A stretch of DNA of 64,000 bases from JAEUPI01 sp046348365. Lineage in GTDB: Bacteria; Pseudomonadota; Gammaproteobacteria; Burkholderiales; Burkholderiaceae_C. The notes below the pieces were generated by a model that saw only the letters and a list, made by a program, of their open reading frames with translations, was not told the origin of the DNA and searched no databases. Shown piece by piece: positions 24,176-32,899 of this stretch; within the stretch, counting starts at the first letter, position 1, and every line of letters begins with the position of its first letter. A program made the translations under genes and the position numbers. The stretch covers positions 682,001 through 746,000 of the forward strand of contig JAXMEL010000002.1 of assembly GCA_046348365.1 (NCBI GenBank), in the 5' to 3' direction.

Positions 24176-24568
24176 TCAGGCCTCGGGCGGCGCGGTGCGC
24201 ACGAGCGTCCACGTCGCCAGCCGCGCGCGGCGCAGCTCGGCGCGCACGCAGTCGCCGCCGGGGTCGGTCCATTCGAAGGTCTCCGGGTCGTCGGCGACCT
24301 TGCGGCCCAGGCTCTTCGTGAGCGTCACGATCTGCGGCAGCCGCATGCCCGCGTGCAGCTTCGCGTTGAGCATCACGGCGCTCGCCACATGCCCCACCGG
24401 CGCCTGGCTGGCCGCGCGCAGCACGCGCAGCGCGCGGCTGAACTGCAGCAACAACCAGAACACGACCAGCGTCACGGCCAGCACCACGCCGCGCCAGCCC
24501 CATTGCACCCAGCCGACGGCGATCGCCGCCGCGGCGAGCGCCCATGCCGCGAGGGCCTGCGCCGTCAT
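24176..24568 (-). CDS. Hypothetical membrane protein
   Basis: The 130-aa protein has two hydrophobic helices in the N-terminal third (LAAWALAAAAIAVGWVQW and GVVLAVTLVVFWLLLQF), then a cytosolic portion with VMLNAKLHAGMRLPQIVTLTKSLG. I do not recognise the family. Its ATG overlaps the stop of the monooxygenase-like gene by 4 bp, so the two are one transcript with ilvE possibly downstream. No catalytic residues are evident. Confidence 0.7.
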   Translation of the reverse strand: MTAQALAAWALAAAAIAVGWVQWGWRGVVLAVTLVVFWLLLQFSRALRVLRAASQAPVGHVASAVMLNAKLHAGMRLPQIVTLTKSLGRKVADDPETFEWTDPGGDCVRAELRRARLATWTLVRTAPPEA

Positions 24569-24936
24569 GGCGCGCCCGACGCGGCGCGAGGCGGCTGCGT
24601 GCCGTCGGCACGGTCCCAGCCGTAGGCGCGCTCGACGCGGGCGATGCGCAGCTCGTAGTGCGAGTACCACTGCGCGCGGCCGCGGTCGCGCGTGGCGCTG
24701 TGCTCCACGTGCCTGCGCCAGGCGGCGATGTCGTCGAGGCTGCGCCAGTACGACACCGTGATGCCGAGCCCTTCGTCGTCGCGCGCGCTCTCGGCGCCGA
24801 GATAACCCGGCTGCTGCGCGGCCAGCTCGACCATGCGATCGGCCATCGCGGCGTAGCCCTGGTCGCCGGTGGTGCGCTGCGAGGTGAAGATCACCGCGTA
24901 GTACGGCGACTCGGGGCGGGGGGCGAAGCGTGACAT
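24565..24936 (-). CDS. Antibiotic biosynthesis monooxygenase (ABM)-like domain protein
   Basis: The 123-aa protein has the dimeric alpha/beta-barrel ABM pattern: YYAVIFTSQRT, then YAAMADRMVELAAQQPGYLGAESARDDEGLGITVSYWRSLDDIAAWRRHVEH and RAQWYSHYELRIARVERAYGW. Members of the family range from quinol or haem monooxygenases to proteins with no known activity, so no reaction is claimed. It starts the small operon and lies 55 bp from radA on the same strand. Confidence 0.8.
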   Translation of the reverse strand: MSRFAPRPESPYYAVIFTSQRTTGDQGYAAMADRMVELAAQQPGYLGAESARDDEGLGITVSYWRSLDDIAAWRRHVEHSATRDRGRAQWYSHYELRIARVERAYGWDRADGTQPPRAASGAP

Positions 24937-24991
24937 GCAAGAGCCTCTGGCGTCGGAGGGGCGCGAGCATATCGCGCGCTCCGCGCCGCGG

Positions 24992-26365
24992 CTACAGCGC
25001 GCGCACGACCTCGATCGCCTCCTCGATGCGCTCCACCGCGTGGATCGTCAGCCCCTCGAAGCTGCGCGATTCACCTTTCGGCGCATTGGCCTTGGGCACC
25101 ACGGCCACCGCGAAGCCGAGCTTGGCCGCCTCGCGCAAGCGCTCCTGGCCGCGCGGCGCGGGCCGCACCTCGCCGGCCAGGCCCACCTCGCCGAAGGCGA
25201 GAAAGCCGCGCGGCAGCGGCTTGCCGCGCAGCGAACTCTGGATCGCCAGCAGCACCGCCAGATCCGCCGCCGGCTCGCCGATGCGCACGCCGCCCACCGC
25301 GTTGACGAACACGTCCTGGTCCATGCAGGCGATGCCGGCGTGGCGGTGCAGCACCGCCAGCAGCATCGCGAGGCGGTCACGGTCGAGGCCCACCGACAGG
25401 CGCCGCGGCGCCGCGCCGCCGGAATCCACAAGCGCCTGGATCTCCACCAGCAGCGGCCGCGTGCCTTCGAGCGTGACCAGCACGCACGAGCCCGGCACCG
25501 GCGCGCCGTGGGTCGAGAGGAAGATCGCGCTCGGGTTGCTCACGCCCTTCAAGCCGCGCTCGGTCATCGCGAACACGCCGATCTCGTTGACTGCGCCGAA
25601 GCGGTTCTTGATCGCCCGCACGAGGCGGAAGCTCGAATGCGTGTCGCCCTCGAAGTACAGCACCGTGTCGACGATGTGCTCCAGCACGCGCGGGCCGGCG
25701 AGCGCGCCTTCCTTGGTCACGTGGCCCACCAGCACGATCGCCACGCCCTGCGCCTTGGCCGCGCGCGTGAGCTGTGCCGCGCACTCGCGCACCTGCGCCA
25801 CCGAGCCGGGGGCAGAGGTCAACGCGTCGGAGAACAGCGTCTGGATCGAGTCGATGACGCAGAACTTCGGTTGTTCCGATTCGATCGCCGCGAGGATGCG
25901 CTCGAGCTGGATCTCGGCCATCACCCGCACTTGCGACTGCGCGAGGCCGAGCCGCCGCGCGCGCAGCGCGACCTGCGCGCCGCTCTCCTCGCCGGTCACG
26001 TACAGCACCGGCAGGTGCTGCGCCAGCCGCTCGGCCGCCTGCAGCAGCAGCGTGCTCTTGCCGATGCCGGGGTCGCCGCCGATCAGCACCACGCCGCCTT
26101 CGACGATGCCGCCGCCGAGCGCGCGGTCGAGCTCGGTCAGACCCGTGGGTTGGCGCTCGACGTCGGCGGCCTCGATGTCGGCCAGCGTCATCACCGGCTG
26201 CACGCGCGCCACGCCCTGGAAGCGATGCCGCGTGCCGCCGGCGGCAGGCTCGGCCGCGGTCTCCTCGAGCGTGTTCCATTCGCCGCAGTGCGGGCACTTG
26301 CCGAGCCACTTGGGCGTGCTGCCGCCGCAGGCGCTGCAGGTGTAGGCGGTCTTGTCGCGGGCCAT
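24992..26365 (-). CDS. radA: DNA repair protein RadA
   Basis: The 457-aa RecA-like helicase acts in branch migration during homologous recombination. It has an N-terminal C4 zinc finger (C10-x2-C13, C24-x2-C27), the Walker A GGDPGIGKSTLL near residue 95, the RadA-specific KNRFG motif in AIKNRFGAVNEIG, and a C-terminal Lon-like domain (GGAAPRRLSVGLDRDRLAMLLAVL). Length is standard. Confidence 0.96.
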   Translation of the reverse strand: MARDKTAYTCSACGGSTPKWLGKCPHCGEWNTLEETAAEPAAGGTRHRFQGVARVQPVMTLADIEAADVERQPTGLTELDRALGGGIVEGGVVLIGGDPGIGKSTLLLQAAERLAQHLPVLYVTGEESGAQVALRARRLGLAQSQVRVMAEIQLERILAAIESEQPKFCVIDSIQTLFSDALTSAPGSVAQVRECAAQLTRAAKAQGVAIVLVGHVTKEGALAGPRVLEHIVDTVLYFEGDTHSSFRLVRAIKNRFGAVNEIGVFAMTERGLKGVSNPSAIFLSTHGAPVPGSCVLVTLEGTRPLLVEIQALVDSGGAAPRRLSVGLDRDRLAMLLAVLHRHAGIACMDQDVFVNAVGGVRIGEPAADLAVLLAIQSSLRGKPLPRGFLAFGEVGLAGEVRPAPRGQERLREAAKLGFAVAVVPKANAPKGESRSFEGLTIHAVERIEEAIEVVRAL

Positions 26366-26415
26366 GGCCGCATTGTGCGCGGGCGGGCTGGGCCTTCGAC
26401 GTACAGTGCGCGTCT

Positions 26416-27333
26416 TTGCCTGCGCCGCCGCCCTTGTCCCTTCGCCTGCTCGAATCGCCTCGCGTGCTGTTCTGGATCCCGACGCTGATCTGGGCGTCGA
26501 CCTGGTACGTGATCCTGTTCCAGCTCACCGGCGGCGTGCCGGCGGCGGCGAGCGTGGCCTGGCGATTCCTGTTCGCGTCGGCGCTGCTGTTCGCGATCGC
26601 CGCCGCGCGCGGCGAGGCCTGGCGCATCGCGCCGCGCTGGCACGGCCAGCTCGTGCTCACCGGCGTCGTGCAGTACGGCATCAACTACTGGGGTGTGTAC
26701 GAGTCGGAGCGCCACGTGCCGAGCGGGCTCGTCGCGGTGCTGTTCTCGCTGATGGTGTTCGGCAACGCCCTGCTCGGCTGGTGGGCGTTCGGCCAGACGG
26801 TGACGCGGCGCTTCCTGCTCGCCGCGGCGGGCGGCGTGGTGGGCGTGGTGCTGATCTTCTGGCCCGAGGTGGTGGCCACCGGCGCGCGGCCGCAGGCCGG
26901 CCTCGGCCTGGCGATCGGCCTCGGCGCGGTGGCCTGCGCATGCGCGGGCAATGTGATGACGCTGCGCCTGTCGCGCCAGGGCCTGCCGCTGGTGAGCGTG
27001 CTCGCGTGGTGCATGGGCTATGCGGCGCTGGCGCTGCACGCGCTGGCGGCGCTGCAGGGCGCGCCGCTGGCCGTGGGCAGCGGCTGGGCGTGGTGGATCT
27101 CGCTCGCCTACCTCACGGCCTTCGGCTCGGTGACGGCGTTCCTCACCTACTTCAAGCTCGCGCAGCGCGTGGGGCCGGCGCGCGCGGCGATGACCGGCGT
27201 GATGATTCCGCCGATCGCGCTCACGGTGTCGGCGGCGCTCGAGGGCTGGCGGCCCGACGTGTTGTCGCTCGCCGGCGTTGCGCTGTGCGTGGGCAGCGTC
27301 TACGTGGCCACGCGGCCCGAGACGGCGCGCTGA
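26416..27333 (+). CDS. EamA/DMT-superfamily transporter
   Basis: The protein of about 305 aa has ten predicted transmembrane helices in two EamA repeats (LFWIPTLIWASTWYVILFQL at the start; GPARAAMTGVMIPPIALTVS near the end). The start is a TTG at 26416; a GTG at 26464, just before the first helix, is an alternative. Substrate unknown; metabolite or amino acid export is typical. It diverges from radA with a 50-bp gap. Confidence 0.85.
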   Translation: MPAPPPLSLRLLESPRVLFWIPTLIWASTWYVILFQLTGGVPAAASVAWRFLFASALLFAIAAARGEAWRIAPRWHGQLVLTGVVQYGINYWGVYESERHVPSGLVAVLFSLMVFGNALLGWWAFGQTVTRRFLLAAAGGVVGVVLIFWPEVVATGARPQAGLGLAIGLGAVACACAGNVMTLRLSRQGLPLVSVLAWCMGYAALALHALAALQGAPLAVGSGWAWWISLAYLTAFGSVTAFLTYFKLAQRVGPARAAMTGVMIPPIALTVSAALEGWRPDVLSLAGVALCVGSVYVATRPETAR

Positions 27334-27357
27334 GCGCACGCGCCACGCGTCGTGCGC
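27334..27357. terminator. Hairpin between convergent genes
   Basis: GCGCACG (27334-27340) pairs with CGTGCGC (27351-27357) around a 10-nt loop. It follows the stop of the EamA gene directly, before the convergent arfB gene. No T-run is seen. Confidence 0.4.
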
Positions 27358-27388
27358 AGGGGCCGGCTACGCGTCATGCACGCGCGGC

Positions 27389-27799
27389 CTACGCCTCGCG
27401 CACGCGGCCGCGCCCCGCCTTCACCGCACCCTTCTTTGCCTTCGACTCGAGCCGCCTCTCGCGCGAGGCGCGCGTCGGTGCGGTGGCGATGCGCCGGCGC
27501 GGGATCGTGGCCGCGGCGTCGATCAGCTCGCGCAGCCGTTCGACGGCGACCTCCCGGTTGCGCGGCAGGCTGCGGTGCTCCTGTGCCTTGATGGTGACCA
27601 CGCCGTCGTTGCCGATGCGCTGGTCGCTGCGCGCGAGCAGCCGCGCCTTCAGCGCATCGGGCAGGCTGGAGGCGCCGATGTCGAAGCGCAGCACCACGGC
27701 GTTGGACACCTTGTTGACGTTCTGCCCGCCGGCACCCTGCGCGCGCACGGCGTCGAACTGCAGTTCGCGCTCGTCGAGCGTGTAGGCGATGCGCGGCAT
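27389..27799 (-). CDS. arfB: Alternative ribosome-rescue factor ArfB (peptidyl-tRNA hydrolase, YaeJ)
   Basis: The 136-aa protein hydrolyses peptidyl-tRNA on stalled ribosomes. The catalytic GGQ is at residues 24-26 (AGGQNVNK), followed by the release-factor domain (VVTIKAQEHRSLPRNREVAVERL) and a basic, disordered tail (Arg/Lys-rich) that enters the mRNA channel. It is located just after alr on the same strand (15 bp). Confidence 0.93.
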   Translation of the reverse strand: MPRIAYTLDERELQFDAVRAQGAGGQNVNKVSNAVVLRFDIGASSLPDALKARLLARSDQRIGNDGVVTIKAQEHRSLPRNREVAVERLRELIDAAATIPRRRIATAPTRASRERRLESKAKKGAVKAGRGRVREA

Positions 27800-27814
27800 G
27801 CTGTCGCTCCGGCC

Positions 27815-28903
27815 TCAGGCCAGGTGAACCGGCACGCGCGGCGCCAGCGCGCACATCAGCTCGTAGCCCACGGTGCCCGCCGAACGCGCCACCTCGTCGA
27901 TGGCGAGCAGGCTGCCGTTCGGGCCGCGGCCCCACAGCGTCACCTCGCTGCCGGGCTGCGCGCCGGGTATCGGCGTGAGGTCCACGCTCAGCATGTCCAT
28001 CGACACGCGGCCCACCGTGCGTGTGCGCACGCCTTCCACCAGCACCGGCGTGCCGGTGGGCGCCACGCGCGGGTAGCCGTCGGCATAGCCGCAGGCCACG
28101 ATGCCGATGCGCAGCGGCCGCTCGGCGACGAAGCTGCTGCCGTAGCCGACGGTGGCGCCGGCTTGCAACGACTGCACCGCGATGATCCGCGCGCGCAGCG
28201 TCATCGTCGGCTGCAGGCCCCAGTGCGCGATGTCGTGATCGGGGTAGTCGGGCGCGCTGCCGTAGACCAGGATGCCGGGCCGCACCCAGTCGGCCGTGGT
28301 GGGCAGGCCGTGGCGCAGCAGCGCGGCGCTGTTGGCCACCGTGCGCTCGCCGGGCAGGCCGGCGGTGGCCGTCTCGAACGCAGCCAGCTGCGCCGCCACG
28401 CCGGCCGCGCCGTCGGCATCGGCGAAGTGCGTCATCAGCGCAACCTCGTCGACCTGCGGCAGCGCGTTCAGGCGCGCCCACGCGCTGCGATAGGCTTCCG
28501 GCGCGAAGCCGAGGCGGTTCATGCCGCTGTTGAGCTTGAGGAACACGCGATGCGGCGTCTGCGTCTTGTGCGCGGCGAGCCAGCCGATCTGCGCCTCGCG
28601 GTGCACCGCATGCCACAGGTTCAGGCGCGAGCACAGCTCGAGGTCGCGCGGCTCGAAGCAGCCTTCGAGCAGCAGCACCGGCCCGCGCCAGCCGAGCGCG
28701 CGGATGCGCTCGGCCTCGGCCAGATCGAGCAGCGCAAAGCCGTCGGCGCCGCGCAGCGCTTCGAACACGCGCTCGATGCCGTGGCCGTAGGCGTTGGCCT
28801 TGACCACCGCCCACACGCGCGCGCCGCCGGCACGCTGCCGCGCGACGCCGAGGTTGTGCGTCAGCGCATCGGCGTGGATCAGGGCTTCGATCGGGCGGGG
28901 CAT
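27815..28903 (-). CDS. alr: Alanine racemase
   Basis: The 362-aa PLP enzyme interconverts L- and D-alanine for peptidoglycan. The PLP lysine is K35 in VVKANAYGHG. The second catalytic residue, Tyr, is in GATVGYGSSF, and GRVSMDMLSVDLT is the C-terminal signature. A normal length and genomic place argue for a biosynthetic rather than catabolic racemase. It diverges from lplT. Confidence 0.95.
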   Translation of the reverse strand: MPRPIEALIHADALTHNLGVARQRAGGARVWAVVKANAYGHGIERVFEALRGADGFALLDLAEAERIRALGWRGPVLLLEGCFEPRDLELCSRLNLWHAVHREAQIGWLAAHKTQTPHRVFLKLNSGMNRLGFAPEAYRSAWARLNALPQVDEVALMTHFADADGAAGVAAQLAAFETATAGLPGERTVANSAALLRHGLPTTADWVRPGILVYGSAPDYPDHDIAHWGLQPTMTLRARIIAVQSLQAGATVGYGSSFVAERPLRIGIVACGYADGYPRVAPTGTPVLVEGVRTRTVGRVSMDMLSVDLTPIPGAQPGSEVTLWGRGPNGSLLAIDEVARSAGTVGYELMCALAPRVPVHLA

Positions 28904-28996
28904 GGTCGGGTAAAGCCTGCGTTCGAGGGGCGGGGGAAGCCCGCAACGATTCTGCCAGCCGGCCTCGCGCGCGGCGTTGCCCAGGGGGCCGCGTGC

Positions 28997-29002
28997 TATA
29001 AC
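28997..29002 (+). promoter_or_regulatory. Possible -10 box upstream of lplT
   Basis: TATAAC stands out in a GC-rich stretch 81 bp before the lplT start. The nearest -35-like hexamer (TTGCCC at 28977) gives a spacer of 14 bp, shorter than usual, so the call is weak. Confidence 0.3.
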
Positions 29003-29082
29003 GCCCGCGCCCCGTTCTTTGCGCCCGTGCCCGGGCGCCGGCCGTGCTGGAGCGCCGACTTCGCGCCCCGATTGCGACGACG

Positions 29083-30360
29083 ATGAAAAAAGGCTTCTAC
29101 ACCATCATGTCGGCGCAGTTCTTCAGCTCGCTGGCCGACAACGCGTTGCTGGTGGGGGCGATCGAGCTGCTGAAGACGTCGCATGCGCCGGCCTGGCAGG
29201 TGCCCGCGCTGACGCCGATGTTCGCCCTCTTCTACGTGGTCCTCGCGCCGCTGGTGGGCGCCTTCGCCGACGCGATCCCCAAGGGCAAGGTGATGTTCGT
29301 CTCGAACAGCATCAAGGTGGTCGGCTGCGCGATGATGCTGTTCGGCGGCCACCCGCTGATGGCCTATGCGGTGGTGGGGCTCGGCGCGGCGGCGTATTCG
29401 CCGGCCAAGTACGGCATCCTCACCGAGCTGCTGCCGCCGTCGCAGCTGGTCAAGGCCAACGGCTGGATCGAAGGCCTCACGATCGGCTCGATCATCCTCG
29501 GCGTGCTGCTGGGCGGCCAGCTGGTGGGCCCGCGCGTGGCGCCGGTGCTGCTCGGCTTCGACTTCCCGTTCATCGACACCAGCGTCGACACGCCGCCCGA
29601 GGCGGCCATCAGCGCGATCGTGCTGCTGTACGTGGTGGCCGCGATCTTCAACCTGTTCATCCCGCGCACCGAGGCCGTGCTGCAGCCGCTCACCGCCAAC
29701 GTGGCCGAGCTGGTGCGCGACTTCTCGCAGTGCAACGCCAAGCTGTGGGCCGACAAGCTGGGCCAAATCTCGCTGGCCACCACCACGCTGTTCTGGGGCG
29801 TCTCGGGCAACCTGCGCGTGATCGTCTTCGCCTGGGCAGCCGCAGCGCTCGGCTACGGCACCACGCAGGCCTCGTCGCTAGTGGGCGTGGTGGCCATCGG
29901 CACCGCGCTCGGCGCGGTGGTGGCGTCGTGGGCGATGCGGCTGGACCGCGCGACCTCGGTGATCCCGCTGGGCATCGCGATGGGCGTGCTGGTGATCGGG
30001 CTGAACTTCATCCGCGACGCCTGGTTCGCCGCGCCGTTCCTGATCATGCTCGGCGCGATCGGCGGCTTCCTGGTGGTGCCGATGAACGCGCTGCTGCAGC
30101 ACCGCGGCCACAACCTCATGGGCGCCGGCCGCTCGATCGCGGTGCAGAACTTCAACGAGCAGGCCGCCATCCTCGGCCTCGGCGCCTTCTACACCGGCAT
30201 GACCAGGCTCGGCCTGTCGGCCTTCGGCGCGATCGCCATCTTCGGCGTCGTCGTCGCCGGCACGATGTGGTGGATCGGGCGCTGGCACCGCACCAACTGC
30301 GTCCGCCATCGCGAAGAGGTCGAGCGGCTGCTGGCCATCGCGCGGACGGACCGGCATTGA
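29083..30360 (+). CDS. lplT: Lysophospholipid transporter LplT
   Basis: The 425-aa MFS protein has about 12 transmembrane helices and begins MKKGFYTIMSAQFFSSLADNALL, the typical LplT start. It would flip lysophosphatidylethanolamine to the inner leaflet for re-acylation. The acyltransferase domain (aas) that is sometimes fused is absent. It overlaps the next gene by 4 bp (ATTGA). Confidence 0.9.
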   Translation: MKKGFYTIMSAQFFSSLADNALLVGAIELLKTSHAPAWQVPALTPMFALFYVVLAPLVGAFADAIPKGKVMFVSNSIKVVGCAMMLFGGHPLMAYAVVGLGAAAYSPAKYGILTELLPPSQLVKANGWIEGLTIGSIILGVLLGGQLVGPRVAPVLLGFDFPFIDTSVDTPPEAAISAIVLLYVVAAIFNLFIPRTEAVLQPLTANVAELVRDFSQCNAKLWADKLGQISLATTTLFWGVSGNLRVIVFAWAAAALGYGTTQASSLVGVVAIGTALGAVVASWAMRLDRATSVIPLGIAMGVLVIGLNFIRDAWFAAPFLIMLGAIGGFLVVPMNALLQHRGHNLMGAGRSIAVQNFNEQAAILGLGAFYTGMTRLGLSAFGAIAIFGVVVAGTMWWIGRWHRTNCVRHREEVERLLAIARTDRH

Positions 30361-31256
30361 GCCGCGCGGCAGCGCCGCGCGCAGCCGCCTGGCCCGCGCT
30401 GGCGCTGGTGTTCAATGCCTTCACCTGGGGCGTGTCGTGGTGGCCGTTTCGCGAGCTGCAGGCGCGCGGCCTGCATCCGCTGTGGGCCACGGCGATGATC
30501 TATGTCGTGGCGGCCGCTGCGCTGGCGCTCGCGCGCCCGGCCGCGCTGCGCGAGGTGGCACGCCACCGCGGCCTGTGGATGCTGGTGCTCGGCTCGGGCT
30601 TCACCAACGCGGCGTTCAACTGGGGCGTCACCATCGGCGACGTGGTGCGCGTGGTGCTGCTGTTCTATCTGATGCCGCTGTGGGCATTGCTGCTGGCGCG
30701 GCTGGTGCTGCGCGAGCCGCTCGGCGTGCATGCGGTGGTGCGCGTGGCGCTGGCGCTCGGCGGCGCGGCGGTGGTGCTGTGGCCCGACGGCGGTGGCTGG
30801 CCGCTGCCGCGCACGCCGGCCGAATGGCTCGGCGTGGCCGGCGGCTTCAGCTTCGCGCTCAACAACGTGATGCTGCGGCATCAGGCGCATCGCAGCGAGG
30901 TGGCGCGCGGCCTGGCCATGTTCGTCGGCGGCGCTACGGTGGCGGGCGCGCTGGCGGCCACCCAGGCCGCAGCGCCGGCGCTCGCGCAGGCCGCGGCCTG
31001 GGCACCCGGCGCGGCGGCGCTCGCGTTGTGGTTCGTGGCCTCCAACCTCGCGCTGCAGTTCGGCGCAGCGCGTCTGCGCGCCAGCACCACCGCGGTGGTG
31101 ATGGTCAGCGAAGTGCTGTTCGCCAGCGTGTCGGCGATCGCGTTGGGCGCGGGCACGCTGGGCCCGCGCGTGGCGATCGGCGGCGCATTGATCGTGCTGG
31201 CGGCGGTGCTGGCGGCGGCGCCCGGGGCGCAACGCGAACGCGGCGCGCGCGGCTGA
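30357..31256 (+). CDS. EamA/DMT-superfamily transporter (second copy)
   Basis: The 299-aa protein starts with a TTG overlapping the TGA stop of lplT, so it is translated from the same message. Ten transmembrane helices in two EamA repeats are visible (LVFNAFTWGVSWWPFRELQARGL at the start; GAARLRASTTAVVMVSEVLFA later). The sequence differs from the transporter at 26416-27333. Substrate unknown. Confidence 0.85.
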   Translation: MSRAAAPRAAAWPALALVFNAFTWGVSWWPFRELQARGLHPLWATAMIYVVAAAALALARPAALREVARHRGLWMLVLGSGFTNAAFNWGVTIGDVVRVVLLFYLMPLWALLLARLVLREPLGVHAVVRVALALGGAAVVLWPDGGGWPLPRTPAEWLGVAGGFSFALNNVMLRHQAHRSEVARGLAMFVGGATVAGALAATQAAAPALAQAAAWAPGAAALALWFVASNLALQFGAARLRASTTAVVMVSEVLFASVSAIALGAGTLGPRVAIGGALIVLAAVLAAAPGAQRERGARG

Positions 31257-31274
31257 GGCCGGCGCGCCGGAGGC

Positions 31275-32195
31275 TCAGGCGCGCGGCCGCCTGCGCCGGC
31301 GCTTCGGCGCGCTGCGCACGAGCCGCGCCACCAGGTCGGCCAGCTCCGACTTCTGCAGCGGCTTGCCCAGGTGGGCGTCGGCGCCGGCGAGGCTGCCGCG
31401 CACGCGGTCGATGGAGCTGTGGTGGGCGGTGACGAAGGCCACCGTCGGCGCGGGCTTCATTTCGCGTTTGATGTGCTGGCACAGCGCCAGCCCGTCGGTG
31501 TGGCTGTCGTCGCCGAGTTCGACGTCGAGCAGCGCCAGCCGCACGCGATGCTCGGCCAGGAAGGCGAGCGCCGCCTGGCTGGTGGCCACCGACTGCGCGC
31601 GCAGGCCCAGGTCGGCGAGGCAGCGCTCCAGGAAGCGCTGGGCGATCTCGCTGTCGTCGACGATCAGCGCGTCCCAGACCTCGGAGGCCGGGGTCGGCCG
31701 CGCGTCTTCCTGGCGGTCGGGAAACAGGTCGGCCAGCTCCGACAGCGACGCGGTCGGCAGCGCGGACGGTTCGGTGCTGGCGTGCGTGTCGCGGAAGTCC
31801 TCCTTCGGCACCGCGGAAAGGCGCGGCATGGCCGGTGGCGTGGCCGGTTGCGAGGCCGGTGGCGTGCCTTGCGGTGCAGTCGACACGCGCAGCAGCAGCG
31901 CGGCATCGAGTTCGCGCAGCGCGGCCAGTGCGTCGATCGGCCGCGGCAGCCGGGCCAGTGCGCCGTCGGGCGCGCGATGGCCGATATAGACGCTGTCGCC
32001 TTGCCGGCGCTGCAGGGCCACCTCGCTGCAGGCCGCCGTGGCGTCGGCATCGACCACCGCGAAGCGTGCCTGCGCGAGCGTGTCGACGAGCGAATACGCC
32101 GGCGTGCGGCGCGACGCGAGGCGGAAATGCACGGCCAGCGCTTCACGCTCGAAGGCGGAGAAGCCGAGCAGGCAGACGGGGTGGACGGTGGTCAT
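31275..32195 (-). CDS. Two-domain response regulator (unknown N-terminal domain plus CheY-like receiver)
   Basis: The 306-aa protein has a complete receiver at about 176-295, with the acidic pair in LIVDDSEIAQ, the phosphoacceptor Asp in LALLDVELGDD, the Thr in AFVTAHHSS and the Lys in HLGKPLQK. The N-terminal 120 residues (MTTVHPVCLLGFSAFEREALAVHF) look like a second, degenerate receiver-like fold, and a Pro/Ala/Thr-rich linker joins them. No DNA-binding domain is present, so it probably works by protein contacts. The tail is Arg-rich (KRRRRRPRA). No kinase is adjacent. Confidence 0.83.
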   Translation of the reverse strand: MTTVHPVCLLGFSAFEREALAVHFRLASRRTPAYSLVDTLAQARFAVVDADATAACSEVALQRRQGDSVYIGHRAPDGALARLPRPIDALAALRELDAALLLRVSTAPQGTPPASQPATPPAMPRLSAVPKEDFRDTHASTEPSALPTASLSELADLFPDRQEDARPTPASEVWDALIVDDSEIAQRFLERCLADLGLRAQSVATSQAALAFLAEHRVRLALLDVELGDDSHTDGLALCQHIKREMKPAPTVAFVTAHHSSIDRVRGSLAGADAHLGKPLQKSELADLVARLVRSAPKRRRRRPRA

Positions 32196-32342
32196 CGGGG
32201 CGATGCGGCGGACATGACCATCGTCGACGCAGGGGCCTCGAGCGTCAATCCGCCGGTCACGGGAAGGGCAGGGATAACATCACACCGAGGCCGACTGCGC
32301 ATGTAACCGCGCCGCTGTCGGCCGCAACGGCCGGAGCAGGCG

Positions 32343-32834
32343 ATGGCACAGGGCGACGTGTGGGGCTTCGAGGCGCAGTCCATCGACGGCAAGCGCGTGA
32401 AACTGTCACGGCACAAAGGCAAGGTGCTGCTGATCGTCAACACCGCGAGCCGCTGCGGCTTCACGCCGCAGTTCGACGGCCTCGAGGCGCTGTGGCAGGC
32501 CTACCGCGACCAGGGCCTCGTGATCGTCGGCTTCCCGAGCAACGAGTTCGGCGGCCAGGATCCCGGCAGCAACGACGAGATCGCGTCGTTCTGTCGGCTC
32601 AACTACGGCGTCAGCTTCCCGATGATGGCGCGGGTCGAGGTCAACGGCGCGCAGGCGCACCCGCTGTACCGCTGGCTCACGCACGAGGCGCCCGGCCTGC
32701 TCGGCAGCACGGGCATCAAGTGGAACTTCACGAAGTTCCTCGTCGGCCGCGACGGCCGCACGATCAAGCGCTACGCGCCGCAGGACGAACCGGCCCAGCT
32801 GGTGCACGACATCGAGGCCGCGCTCGCGGCCTGA
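32343..32834 (+). CDS. Glutathione/thiol peroxidase (GPx family)
   Basis: The 163-aa protein reduces hydroperoxides with a thiol donor. The peroxidatic Cys is C38 in NTASRCGFTPQ, followed by GFPSNEFGGQDPGS (catalytic Gln), and the Trp/Asn region IKWNFTKFLV. It is a Cys rather than selenocysteine enzyme. No partner gene is adjacent. ATG at 32343 starts MAQGDVWGF. Confidence 0.92.
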   Translation: MAQGDVWGFEAQSIDGKRVKLSRHKGKVLLIVNTASRCGFTPQFDGLEALWQAYRDQGLVIVGFPSNEFGGQDPGSNDEIASFCRLNYGVSFPMMARVEVNGAQAHPLYRWLTHEAPGLLGSTGIKWNFTKFLVGRDGRTIKRYAPQDEPAQLVHDIEAALAA

Positions 32835-32899
32835 GCCTCCCGCTCGCTGCCCGGCGCGACCGCCCCGCGATAATCGTCGCTCCCGGTTGGAGAGCAACG